Positions 44,046 through 52,157 of a stretch of DNA of 64,000 bases are shown here, piece after piece (the first letter of the stretch is position 1; every line of letters begins with the position of its first letter). The notes under the pieces were generated by a model. The model saw nothing but the letters and a program-made list of their open reading frames with translations. It was not told where the DNA came from and ran no database searches. Position numbers and translations under genes: made by a program. Source of the stretch: Methylopila henanensis (GTDB lineage: Bacteria; Pseudomonadota; Alphaproteobacteria; Rhizobiales; Methylopilaceae); NCBI RefSeq assembly GCF_042681025.1, contig NZ_JBHUER010000003.1, positions 124,001 through 188,000 of the forward strand. Reading direction: 5' to 3'.

Positions 44046-44246
44046 TGATCAGCAATCCCGCGCGGTTCGATCGCTGTCGGATCGCTCCCTCTCGTCGTCG
44101 GGGCGGATGTCTTCCGAACGCCCCACGGGATGGCGACACGCACCTCAGCGGTCGCTGCGGCCGGCGTCGGCATGCCGGAGCCCGTCGCGGCGACCGCCTT
44201 TTTCGAAAGGCCGCCTGTCGAGGACACGGAAGTTCGAGGTTCATCC

Positions 44247-45311
44247 ATGGCGGCTGCAACGATCGCCTCCGAGCGCCGAGCCGGCGCGACGGAGATCAAC
44301 GGCCAGGGGCTCGACGCCTGGCGCGACCAGGCGCTGGCGTTCGAGGCCGAGGTGTCCCGCGCGGTGGTCGGCCAGCCGCACGTCGTGCGCCTCCTCACCA
44401 TCGCCCTGTTCGCCCGCGGCCATGTGCTGCTCGAAGGCGACGTCGGCGTCGGCAAGACCACCATCTTGCGCGCCGTGGCCCGCGCGCTCGGCGGCCCGTT
44501 CGAGCGCATCGAGGGCACGGTCGACCTTATGCCGACCGACATGCTCTACACCGCCTTCGTCGACGACGACGGCAAGCCGCGCGTCGAGCCGGGTCCGGTG
44601 CTGCACCATGGCGAGAACCTCGCCGTGTTCTTCTTCAACGAGATCAACCGGGCGCGTCCGCAGGTGCATTCGCTGCTGCTGCGCCTGATGGCCGAGCGCA
44701 GCGTCACCGCTTTCGGCAAGGAATGGTCCTTCCCGCACCTTCAGGTCTTCGCGGACCGCAACCGGGTGGAGAAGGAGGAGACCTTCGAGCTCCCGGCCGC
44801 CGCCCGCGACCGCTTCCTGATGGAGATCGCGGTCGACACGCCGACCGATCCCGAGGTGCGGCGGGAGCTGATCTTCGACCCGCGCTTCCACGACGTCGAC
44901 CGGCTGATCGGCTCGCTGAAGGAAGGCGTGCTCGATCATCGCGGTCTCGGAGAGGCCGGCCGCGCCATCCAGAACACGGTGAAGGCCAGCCAGACGCTCG
45001 AGACCTACGTGCTCGGGCTATGGGACGCGATCCGGCAGCCGGTCTCGGCCGGGATCGAGATCGCGGGCGTCGACATGAACCGCCTGCTGCAGGGCGGGGC
45101 GAGCCCGCGCGGCGTGGGCGCGCTGGTGCGCTCGGCGCGCGTCCGCGCCTGGCTCGAAGGCCGCGACATGGTGCTGCCGGAGGACGTGCGCGCGGTGTTC
45201 GGCCCGGTGATGGCGCACCGCATCTTCCTCGACCCGATCTACGAGGTGCGGCGCGACCGCATCGTGCCGGACCTCTGCCGGCAGGTGTTTGAGCGGGTGC
45301 CCGCGCCGTGA
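44247..45311 (+). CDS. mxaR: MxaR, MoxR-type AAA+ ATPase
   Basis: A 354-residue AAA+ ATPase of the MoxR family, named after this locus. Walker A is GDVGVGKT (64-71) and Walker B FFFNEIN (128-134), followed by sensor and lid segments (ELPAAARDRFLMEI, SPRGVGALVRSARVRAWL). MoxR proteins act with von Willebrand factor A (vWA) partners to insert metals or remodel proteins; here calcium insertion into MxaF is the accepted idea. An in-frame ATG at 44130 is an alternative start with a weaker ribosome site. It overlaps mxaS by 4 nt. Confidence 0.93.
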   Translation: MAAATIASERRAGATEINGQGLDAWRDQALAFEAEVSRAVVGQPHVVRLLTIALFARGHVLLEGDVGVGKTTILRAVARALGGPFERIEGTVDLMPTDMLYTAFVDDDGKPRVEPGPVLHHGENLAVFFFNEINRARPQVHSLLLRLMAERSVTAFGKEWSFPHLQVFADRNRVEKEETFELPAAARDRFLMEIAVDTPTDPEVRRELIFDPRFHDVDRLIGSLKEGVLDHRGLGEAGRAIQNTVKASQTLETYVLGLWDAIRQPVSAGIEIAGVDMNRLLQGGASPRGVGALVRSARVRAWLEGRDMVLPEDVRAVFGPVMAHRIFLDPIYEVRRDRIVPDLCRQVFERVPAP

Positions 45312-46186
45312 GCGGTCCGGCCGGACGCGAAGGCCCGCCACGGGCGGATCTGCCGTATCGCCTGTTCGGCCGGGCTCGCGGCGTCGCGCCGGGCTCGCAT
45401 CGCGCGGTCGGGGTGGGCGCCAACGGCGCCTTCCTGCGGCACGCCTCCATCCTCGAAATTCCCGACGCGCGGCGCATCGACATGCGCGCCTCGCTGCTCG
45501 ATCCGCTCGGCGGCGTCAAGGTGCGCCGCTTCGAGAACCGGGCCCGCATCGACGTGTTCGTGCTGCTCGACCTGTCGGGCTCGATGGCGTTCGGCCGGGG
45601 CGGGCGCGCCGACGATCCGGTCGCGGAGCTGGTGTCGGCCATCGCCTACGCCGCCGCGCGCGGCCAGGACCGCTTTGGTCTGATCGCGGCCGGCCCCGAT
45701 CCGCGCGGCGACATCGCCATCCGGCCGACCCGCCGGCGCGGCGCCGCCGACGAGGTCTGGGACCTGCTCCATCGCGAACTGGGCGCTGGCCGCGGCGTCG
45801 CGAGCCTGATCGAGGCCGCCGACGAGCTACCGCAGCGGCGCGCGCTGGTGTTCGTCGTGTCCGACTTCCTGATGCCGGAAGACCAGCTCGAGGAGCTGAT
45901 GGGCCGACTTTGGCGGCACGACGTCGCCCCTGTCGTGGTGCGCTCGAGCGCGGTCGAGACGCGTCTGCCGCGCTTCGGCCTCGTCGAGACGCGCGATCTC
46001 GAGACCGGCCGTCGCCGGCTGATGGTGATGCGCAAAAGCCTGCGCGAGCGCTGGATCGCCGCCGCCAAGGCCCGCCGCGCCGCGCTCGACGCCGTGTTCC
46101 GCCGCCATGGGCGGCCGGCCTTCGACCTCGTGGACCGGTTCGACCCGGAAGCCTTCGCCGACCACCTGCTTTCGGGGGGCGTGTGA
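45308..46186 (+). CDS. mxaS: MxaS, DUF58/vWA-like protein of methanol dehydrogenase maturation
   Basis: A 292-residue soluble protein with an N-terminal arginine-rich part and a DUF58 domain with a vWA fold: the MIDAS-like motif DLSGS (88-92) and VFVVSDFLMPEDQ later. Proteins of this type partner MoxR ATPases. The GTG start overlaps the mxaR stop (GTGA), and the stop overlaps mxaA. In Methylobacterium, mutants of the mxaA/K/L group make inactive enzyme lacking calcium; mxaS belongs to the same set by position. Confidence 0.9.
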   Translation: MSGPAGREGPPRADLPYRLFGRARGVAPGSHRAVGVGANGAFLRHASILEIPDARRIDMRASLLDPLGGVKVRRFENRARIDVFVLLDLSGSMAFGRGGRADDPVAELVSAIAYAAARGQDRFGLIAAGPDPRGDIAIRPTRRRGAADEVWDLLHRELGAGRGVASLIEAADELPQRRALVFVVSDFLMPEDQLEELMGRLWRHDVAPVVVRSSAVETRLPRFGLVETRDLETGRRRLMVMRKSLRERWIAAAKARRAALDAVFRRHGRPAFDLVDRFDPEAFADHLLSGGV

Positions 46187-47094
46187 TGCGAAGACGGATC
46201 GCGGCCGTCGTCCTGCTGCTGGCGGCGTCGGGGCTTCCGGCCCAGGCCCAGGTCCGAGGCGGCGAGACCTATGGTCCGCGGCCGTTCGGCGTGCTGATCG
46301 GCGACGTGTTCACCCTGCGCACCGTGCTGGTGGCCGACGCCCCGTTCAAGCTCGACCCGGCTTCGCTGCCGAAGACCGGGGCGCTGACCTACGCGCTCGA
46401 CCTGCGCCGCATCGACGTCGCCGAAAGCGCAGGCCCGAACGGCGCCACGCGCTACGACGTCACCGCGCAGTACCAGACGTTCTATTCCGCGTTGGAGACG
46501 CGCGAGGAGACGGTGCCGCCGCTCAACCTCGCCTTCGTCGACGGCAAGGGCGGCCGGCGGGAAGCCAAGGCCGGCGGCTGGGCCTATCTCACCTCGCCGC
46601 TCAGGCCGATCGCGACCACCTCCGGCGAGACCCAGTACGCGCTCCGGCCGGACGCCACCCCGCGCGTCCCGAGCCTGCGCGAGGCCGAGATCGGCTTCGC
46701 CTACGCCGCCGCCGCGACCCTCGCGGCGCTCGCGCTGCTGGCGTGGAGCCGGGCCTGGCCGCCGTTCCATCGCCGCCCGTCGCGGCCGTTCGCAGCCGCG
46801 GCGCGCTCCGTCGCGCGGCGGGCGCCCGCCGGCGAGGCCGGCTGGCGCGACAGCCTGCTCGCGCTGCACCGCGCCTTCGACGTGGCGGCCGGCAAGCGCC
46901 TGCTCGGCGACGACGTCGCGGCGTTCCTCGGCGCGCGGCCGTCGTTCAAGCGCCACGAGGCGGCGATCCGTGCGTTCTTCGACGCCTCCCGGCGGGCCTT
47001 CTTCGGCGGCGCCTCGCCGGCCGCGAGCGGCCTGTCGGCGGATGCGCTGACGAAGCTCGCGCGCGATCTGGCGTCGGCGGAGCGCGCCGCGTGA
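46186..47094 (+). CDS. mxaA: MxaA, calcium-insertion accessory membrane protein
   Basis: A 302-residue protein with a signal peptide (1-22, ending AQAQ), a beta-rich periplasmic domain (about 25-165), one TM (about 168-188) and a cytoplasmic helical C-terminus. MxaA is needed for insertion of calcium into methanol dehydrogenase in Methylobacterium. The sequence shows no catalytic motif, and the identification rests on order and architecture. Its ATG overlaps the mxaS stop (TGATG), and its stop overlaps mxaC. Confidence 0.88.
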   Translation: MRRRIAAVVLLLAASGLPAQAQVRGGETYGPRPFGVLIGDVFTLRTVLVADAPFKLDPASLPKTGALTYALDLRRIDVAESAGPNGATRYDVTAQYQTFYSALETREETVPPLNLAFVDGKGGRREAKAGGWAYLTSPLRPIATTSGETQYALRPDATPRVPSLREAEIGFAYAAAATLAALALLAWSRAWPPFHRRPSRPFAAAARSVARRAPAGEAGWRDSLLALHRAFDVAAGKRLLGDDVAAFLGARPSFKRHEAAIRAFFDASRRAFFGGASPAASGLSADALTKLARDLASAERAA

Positions 47095-48134
47095 GCTGGA
47101 TCGGCTTCGACCACCCCTGGGCGCTCCTGTTGCTGCCGCTCGCGCTGCTGCCGCTGTTCGTCTCGCCGCTCAGACTGTCGAGCGTGCCGGCGGATGAGGT
47201 CGCGCCGCCCGATCCGCTGTCGGCGATCGCCGGCGCGGCCATCGCCGGCCTTGGGGCGCTCGCGATCGCGCTGATTGTGTTCGGGCTGTCCGGCGCGCAC
47301 CGCCGCGACCAGACGGTCGAGCGCCGCGGCGCCGGCGCCAATATCGTGCTGCTGATCGATCGCTCGTCGAGCATGGACTCGACCTTCGCCAACCGTGCGC
47401 CCGACGGCGGCGAGGAGTCGAAGTCCGCCGCCGCCCGCCGGCTGCTCACCGATTTCGCCGCGCGCCGGCCGGCGGACCGGGTCGCGGTCGCGGCCTTCTC
47501 CACCGCGCCGATGCTGGTCACGCCGATGACCGACAAGCACGACGCGATCCGCGCCGCGATCGCCGCGATCGACCGGCCGGGCCTCGCGCACACCGACGTC
47601 GGCCGAGGCTTGTCGCTGGCCTTCTCGCTGTTCGACGACGAATCCAGCGAAACCTCGCGCGCGATCGTGCTGGTCTCGGACGGCGCCGCCGTCATCGACC
47701 GCCGGGTGCAGGACGCACTGCGCGACGCCGCCGCGCGCGATCCGGTGCGGCTCTACTGGCTGTTTCTGCGGACGCAGGGCGCCAAGGGCATTTACGACGC
47801 GCCGGCGCCGGGCGAGCCGGACAGCCCGCAGGTCTATCCCGAGCGCCATCTCAACCTGTTCCTGAAGAGCCTCGGACTGCCGTACCGGGCGTTCGAGGCC
47901 AACGGCCCGAAGGAAGTGTCGGACGCGATCCGCGAGATCGACCAGCTCGAACAGCGGCCGACGACGTACCGCGAGGTGATCCCGCGGCAGGACCTCGATT
48001 GGCTCTGCTACTGGCTCGCCGCCGGCGCGCTGCTGCTGCTGCTCGGCGCCAAGTTCGCCGAGCGCCGGCTGGACGACGGTCCGATCGCGGCGGACTGGAA
48101 CTACGGCGCGCGGCCTGCGGGGAGGGCGACATGA
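47091..48134 (+). CDS. mxaC: MxaC, membrane-anchored vWA protein
   Basis: A 347-residue protein: two N-terminal TMs (about 9-26, 44-66), a vWA domain with MIDAS motif DRSSS (90-94) and the later LVSDGAAVIDRR segment, and a C-terminal TM (about 305-322). This is the BatA/B-like layout that faces the periplasm with its metal site. It probably works with the MxaR ATPase and MxaL in loading calcium. The GTG start overlaps the mxaA stop, and the stop overlaps mxaK. Confidence 0.9.
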   Translation: MSWIGFDHPWALLLLPLALLPLFVSPLRLSSVPADEVAPPDPLSAIAGAAIAGLGALAIALIVFGLSGAHRRDQTVERRGAGANIVLLIDRSSSMDSTFANRAPDGGEESKSAAARRLLTDFAARRPADRVAVAAFSTAPMLVTPMTDKHDAIRAAIAAIDRPGLAHTDVGRGLSLAFSLFDDESSETSRAIVLVSDGAAVIDRRVQDALRDAAARDPVRLYWLFLRTQGAKGIYDAPAPGEPDSPQVYPERHLNLFLKSLGLPYRAFEANGPKEVSDAIREIDQLEQRPTTYREVIPRQDLDWLCYWLAAGALLLLLGAKFAERRLDDGPIAADWNYGARPAGRAT

Positions 48135-48688
48135 GGCTCGGCGCGCTCAGGAGCCTGCTGCCGCCGGCGTTGGCGCTGGCGGCCCTCGTCGCGCTCGGCT
48201 ACGCGGGCTGGCGGCTCTACGAGCAGCGGCAGGAGCGGGCCTATATCCAGGCGCTCGCCGCGAACCGCGACGTGCAGCCGGCGGACGACGCCACCGCCGC
48301 GGCGCTGTTCGCCCGCGCGCATTACCTGCTGGCGCGCGACCGCATCGACGAGGCGCAGGGGCTCGTCGGCCGGATCACCGAGCGCGGTTCGCCCGCGGTC
48401 GTCGCGCGGTTCCACTACGACGTCGGCAACGCCCGCACGCGCCGCGCCATCGCCGCGATCGAGGCCACCAAGATCGACGTCGCGATCCCGGAGGTGCGTC
48501 TCGCCAAGGAATCCTACCGCGAGGCGCTCCGGGCCGATCCCGAGCTCTGGGACGCCCGCTTCAACCTCGACGTGGTCATGCGTCTGGTCCGCGACTTCCC
48601 CGAGGTCGAGCGCGGCGAGGAGGAGACCAAGGCGCAGCCGAAGAAGCTCTGGACCGACCTGCCGGGCCTGCCGCGGGGGCTGCCGTGA
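48131..48688 (+). CDS. mxaK: MxaK, calcium-insertion accessory protein
   Basis: A 185-residue protein with one N-terminal TM (about 10-28) and a helical domain that reads like TPR repeats (ALFARAHYLLARDRIDEAQG, then SYREALRADPELWDARFNL). MxaK mutants of Methylobacterium make calcium-free enzyme. The TPR-like body suggests a scaffold between the vWA proteins. It overlaps mxaC and mxaL by 4 nt each. Confidence 0.88.
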   Translation: MRLGALRSLLPPALALAALVALGYAGWRLYEQRQERAYIQALAANRDVQPADDATAAALFARAHYLLARDRIDEAQGLVGRITERGSPAVVARFHYDVGNARTRRAIAAIEATKIDVAIPEVRLAKESYREALRADPELWDARFNLDVVMRLVRDFPEVERGEEETKAQPKKLWTDLPGLPRGLP

Positions 48689-49647
48689 AGCGGCCCGACC
48701 TGAGGACGCTGGCGCTCGGCGCCGCGCTCGCGCTTAGCGTTGCGGCGGCGCTGCAGCCGGAGGCGGAGGCGGAGCAGCCGACCTACGACGTGATCGCCTT
48801 CGTCGACATCACCGGCAGCATGAACGCGCGCGACTACGCCGCCGCGGACGGCAAGCCGCAGAGCCGGCTCGACGCGGTCAAGAGCCGGCTCGCCACGGCG
48901 GTCGGCCGGCTTCCCTGCGGCTCGCGCTTCGGCCTCGGCGTGTTCACCGAGCGGCGGGTGTTCCTGCTGTTCGAGCCGATGGAGACCTGCCGCAACTTCA
49001 ACGCCATCTCGGGCGCGATCGCAGGTCTCGACTGGCGCATGGCGTGGGAGGGCGACAGCCGCGTCTCGGCCGGGCTGTTCCGCGCCATCGACGCGGCGCG
49101 GCCGGCGGGCGCCGACGTGATGTTCCTGACCGACGGGCAGGAGGCGCCGCCGCTCCGTACCGACATGACCCAGACCTATGACGGCGAGAAGGGCGAGGTC
49201 CGCGGCCTGATCGTGGGCGTCGGCGGGACCGACCTCGTGCCGATCCCGAAATACAACGACTTCGGCCGCGAGGTCGGCTTCTTCTCCATGGACGACGTGC
49301 CCCAGGCCTCCCGCCTCGGCCCGCCCCCGGAAGGGGCCGAGGGCCTGCCCGGCTACAACGCCCGCAACGCCCCCTTCGGCGAGATGCCGGCCGGCGAGGA
49401 GCACCTGACCTCGGTCAAGGAGCCCTATCTGCGCGAGCTCGGCGAGATGACCGGGCTCGGCTACGCCCGGCTCGGCACGCCGGACGAACTCGCCGCCGCC
49501 ATCGCCGCCAATGCGCGGCCACGGCCGCTGCCGGTCGCGATCGACCTGTCGCCAGCCCCCGCCGCGGCGGCGCTTTTCGCGCTCGTCGCCCTTTTCGGAG
49601 CGCCGCTCGCAGCCCGGCTGCGGCGTCCGCGCCAGACCTACGCCTGA
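48685..49647 (+). CDS. mxaL: MxaL, vWA accessory protein
   Basis: A 320-residue protein with an N-terminal signal or anchor (about 7-24), a vWA domain beginning IAFVDITGSMNARD (MIDAS 41-45) with MFLTDGQEAPP as the second metal loop, and a C-terminal TM (about 288-306) followed by Arg residues. It belongs to the mxaA/K/L group needed for calcium in methanol dehydrogenase. The GTG start overlaps the mxaK stop. mxaD follows after 13 nt with its own GAGGAG site. Confidence 0.9.
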   Translation: MKRPDLRTLALGAALALSVAAALQPEAEAEQPTYDVIAFVDITGSMNARDYAAADGKPQSRLDAVKSRLATAVGRLPCGSRFGLGVFTERRVFLLFEPMETCRNFNAISGAIAGLDWRMAWEGDSRVSAGLFRAIDAARPAGADVMFLTDGQEAPPLRTDMTQTYDGEKGEVRGLIVGVGGTDLVPIPKYNDFGREVGFFSMDDVPQASRLGPPPEGAEGLPGYNARNAPFGEMPAGEEHLTSVKEPYLRELGEMTGLGYARLGTPDELAAAIAANARPRPLPVAIDLSPAPAAAALFALVALFGAPLAARLRRPRQTYA

Positions 49648-49660
49648 GGAGTCTCCACGT

Positions 49661-50194
49661 ATGATCAAACGCGTCGCAGCCGCCGCAGCCCTCGCCGCCG
49701 TCCTTGTGGCGCCGGCCTTCGCCCACGGGCCCACGCCGCAGAAGGTCGAGGAGAAGGTCGAGATCAAGGCCCAGCCCGCCAAGGTCTGGGCCGTGCTGAA
49801 GAACTACGGCGCGCTCCAGGCCTGGCACCCGGGCGTCGAGAAGAGCTCCGGCCCGGAAAGCGGCCAGAGCGCCGAGCGCACCTTCTCGGTGAAGGGCAAG
49901 CCCGGCGAGATCGTCGAGGGCCTCGACGAGTATGACGAGGGCAAGATGATGTATGGCTATCGCCTGTCCGGCGAGGCCGGAGAGGTGCTGCCGGTCAGCT
50001 CGTACTCGGCCACCATCGCCGTGAAGCCGAAGGACGGCGGCTCCGAAGTGACGTGGCAGGGCCGCTTCTACCGCGCCGACACCTCGAACGAGCCGCCGGA
50101 GGGCAAGGACGACGCCTCCGCCGTCGCCGGCATGACCGAGTTCTTCAAGACCGGCCTCGAAGGCCTGAAAAAGAAGGTCGAGGCGGGCGGATGA
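49661..50194 (+). CDS. mxaD: MxaD, periplasmic SRPBCC-fold protein
   Basis: A 177-residue protein with a signal peptide (1-21, ending AFA) and an SRPBCC/polyketide-cyclase fold: VEEKVEIKAQPAKVWAVLKN at the start and a long C-terminal helix (MTEFFKTGLEGLKKKVE). MxaD of Methylobacterium is reported to aid the interaction of methanol dehydrogenase with cytochrome cL. GAGGAG lies 10 nt before the ATG. Its stop overlaps the ATG of the beta-propeller gene. Confidence 0.9.
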   Translation: MIKRVAAAAALAAVLVAPAFAHGPTPQKVEEKVEIKAQPAKVWAVLKNYGALQAWHPGVEKSSGPESGQSAERTFSVKGKPGEIVEGLDEYDEGKMMYGYRLSGEAGEVLPVSSYSATIAVKPKDGGSEVTWQGRFYRADTSNEPPEGKDDASAVAGMTEFFKTGLEGLKKKVEAGG

Positions 50195-51147
50195 CCCAGA
50201 GCCGGCTCCGCATCGCCGGCGTCGTCGCGCTCGCTCTCGCGGCCGGCGTCGCCGGCCGCGCCTTCGCGGCGGAGCCGACCATCGTCGTGGTGTCCCAGAA
50301 GGGCGCGACGCTCGGCTTCCTGCCGGTCGGCGAGGGCGAGCCGGAGCGCGTCGCGATCGGCGAGGCGCCCGCGGGCGTGGCCGTGGGGCCGGACGGCCGC
50401 ACGCTTTACGTCACCCATCCCGACCGCGGCCGCGTCACCGTGCTCGACGCGGTGACGCGCCGCGTGGCGGCCTCGTTCCCGATCAAGGGCTCGCCCTTCG
50501 GGGCGGCCGCCACCGACGAGAGCCTCTACGTCACCGACTGGACCGGCAACGTGCTGCACCGGATCGAGGTGGCCACCGGCGCCTCGGTCGGCCAGGCCTC
50601 GGTCGGGCGCTCGCCGGCCGCGGTGATCCTCGACAAGGCCGGCCGCCGCGCCTTCGTCGCTGCCCGCGAGGCCGACGCGGTCTCGATCGTCGACCTCAGG
50701 ACCATGACGGAGACCGGCCAGATCAAGGTCGGCCGCGCGCCCTTCGCGCTCGCGCTGTCGCCGGACGAGCGCCGGCTCTACGTCGCCAACGTCCAGAGCA
50801 ACGACCTGTCGGTGGTCGATCTCGAAAGCGGGCAGGAGCTGAAGCGCGTGCCCGTGGGCAAGATGCCCTACGGCGTCGCGGTCACGCCCGACGGCGCGAA
50901 GATCGCCGTCACCAACCAGCACGACGGCACGGTCTCGATCGTGGACGGGGCCTCGCTCGCCGAGACCGCGAAGGTCAAGGTCGGCGACTATCCCGAAGGG
51001 GTCGCGCTGACGCCCGACGGCAGGCAGGCGGTGGTGGCGAACTGGTTCGACGACACCCTGTCGCTGATCGATCTCGCCAGCGGCAAGGTGACGGACACGC
51101 GGGAGACCGCGGAAGGTCCGCGCAACCTGGTGGTGGTCGCTCCGTGA
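50191..51147 (+). CDS. Periplasmic YVTN-type beta-propeller protein coupled to mxaD
   Basis: A 318-residue exported protein (signal 1-27) built of about seven YVTN-like repeats: TLYVTHPDRG, SLYVTDWTGN, RLYVANVQSN, KIAVTNQHDG and AVVANWFDD mark successive blades. Related propellers accompany PQQ-dependent dehydrogenases. It holds the place of mxaE in the Methylobacterium order; I cannot confirm the name. It overlaps mxaD and the next gene by 4 nt, so it is part of the cluster. A binding or scaffolding role in the periplasm is likely. Confidence 0.8.
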   Translation: MTQSRLRIAGVVALALAAGVAGRAFAAEPTIVVVSQKGATLGFLPVGEGEPERVAIGEAPAGVAVGPDGRTLYVTHPDRGRVTVLDAVTRRVAASFPIKGSPFGAAATDESLYVTDWTGNVLHRIEVATGASVGQASVGRSPAAVILDKAGRRAFVAAREADAVSIVDLRTMTETGQIKVGRAPFALALSPDERRLYVANVQSNDLSVVDLESGQELKRVPVGKMPYGVAVTPDGAKIAVTNQHDGTVSIVDGASLAETAKVKVGDYPEGVALTPDGRQAVVANWFDDTLSLIDLASGKVTDTRETAEGPRNLVVVAP

Positions 51148-52157
51148 TCCGCGCCGCTTCGCATCCTGCGAAGCGGATCGCGGCCGCGCTTCTGGCGCTT
51201 GTCCTGTCGGGCGCAGCCGTTCACGCCGCGCCGGCCTGCCAGGGCTCCGACCTCGTGGGCAAGCTGCGCGACGAGGATCCGGAGGCCTTCGCCGCCTTCG
51301 AGACCGCCGGCCGCCGCACGCCCGACGCCGAAGGGCTGCTCTGGCGGGTCGAGAAGGGCGGGACTGCGCCTTCCTTCCTGTTCGGCACCATCCATTCCTC
51401 CGACGACCGGCTGAAGCCGCTTCCGCAGCCGGCGCTGGACGCGATCGCGGCGGCGCGGCTCGTGCTGGTGGAGCCGCGCGAGATCTCGGACCCGCAGGCG
51501 GGCGTCGCCGCGCAACGCGCCGCCGGCCGGAGCGCGTTGCGGCCACAGGGCGGCGCGCTGTTCCTGGTGCCGGAGCGGGACCGGCGCGCGGTCATCAACC
51601 TGCTCGCCGCGCGCGGCGTGCCGGAGCTGACGGCGCAGAAGCTCGAGCCCTGGTTCCTCGCCATGCTCGCGACCGCGCCGAGCTGCGAGATCGCGCGCAT
51701 CGACCGCGGCGAGCTGAACGTGGACCAGCTCGTCGTCGAGGCGGCGCGCGCCGCCGGCGTGCGCGTGGAGGGGCTGGAGGCCGCCGAGGAGCAGTTCGCG
51801 ACGCTCGCTTCCGTCGATCCGGAGCTCGCGCTGCGCGTGCTGATCGACACCGCGCGTCTCGGCCCTCTCTTCGCCGATTACGTCGAGACCACGCTCAACC
51901 TCTACCGCGACCGCCGCATGAGCTTCCTCGCCGCGGCGCTGCGCGACGCCATGGTCGGCGGCGAGCGCATGGTCACGCAGATCGATTATCTCGAAAGCCT
52001 GCTTCCCGGCCGCAACGCCCGGATGCACGAGCGCTCCCGGGCGGCGCTCGCCGAAGGCGGCGTGGTGGTCGCGGTCGGGGCCCTGCATCTGTCGGGTGAG
52101 GACGGCCTCGTCGAGCGGGTCCGCCGCGACGGCTACCGGGTCACGCGCGTCTGGTGA
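51144..52157 (+). CDS. TraB/GumN family periplasmic protein at the end of the mxa cluster
   Basis: A 337-residue protein with a signal peptide (about 1-29) and the TraB/GumN (TIKI-like) fold: GTIHSSD (81-87) and the C-terminal VGALHLSGEDGLVERVRRDGY with His315. The eukaryotic TIKI relatives are metal-dependent proteases, and the GxxH motifs are kept here. The GTG start overlaps the propeller stop, the last of the run of coupled mxa genes. It may correspond to mxaH by position, which I cannot verify. A role in processing a dehydrogenase component is conceivable. Confidence 0.82.
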   Translation: MIRAASHPAKRIAAALLALVLSGAAVHAAPACQGSDLVGKLRDEDPEAFAAFETAGRRTPDAEGLLWRVEKGGTAPSFLFGTIHSSDDRLKPLPQPALDAIAAARLVLVEPREISDPQAGVAAQRAAGRSALRPQGGALFLVPERDRRAVINLLAARGVPELTAQKLEPWFLAMLATAPSCEIARIDRGELNVDQLVVEAARAAGVRVEGLEAAEEQFATLASVDPELALRVLIDTARLGPLFADYVETTLNLYRDRRMSFLAAALRDAMVGGERMVTQIDYLESLLPGRNARMHERSRAALAEGGVVVAVGALHLSGEDGLVERVRRDGYRVTRVW

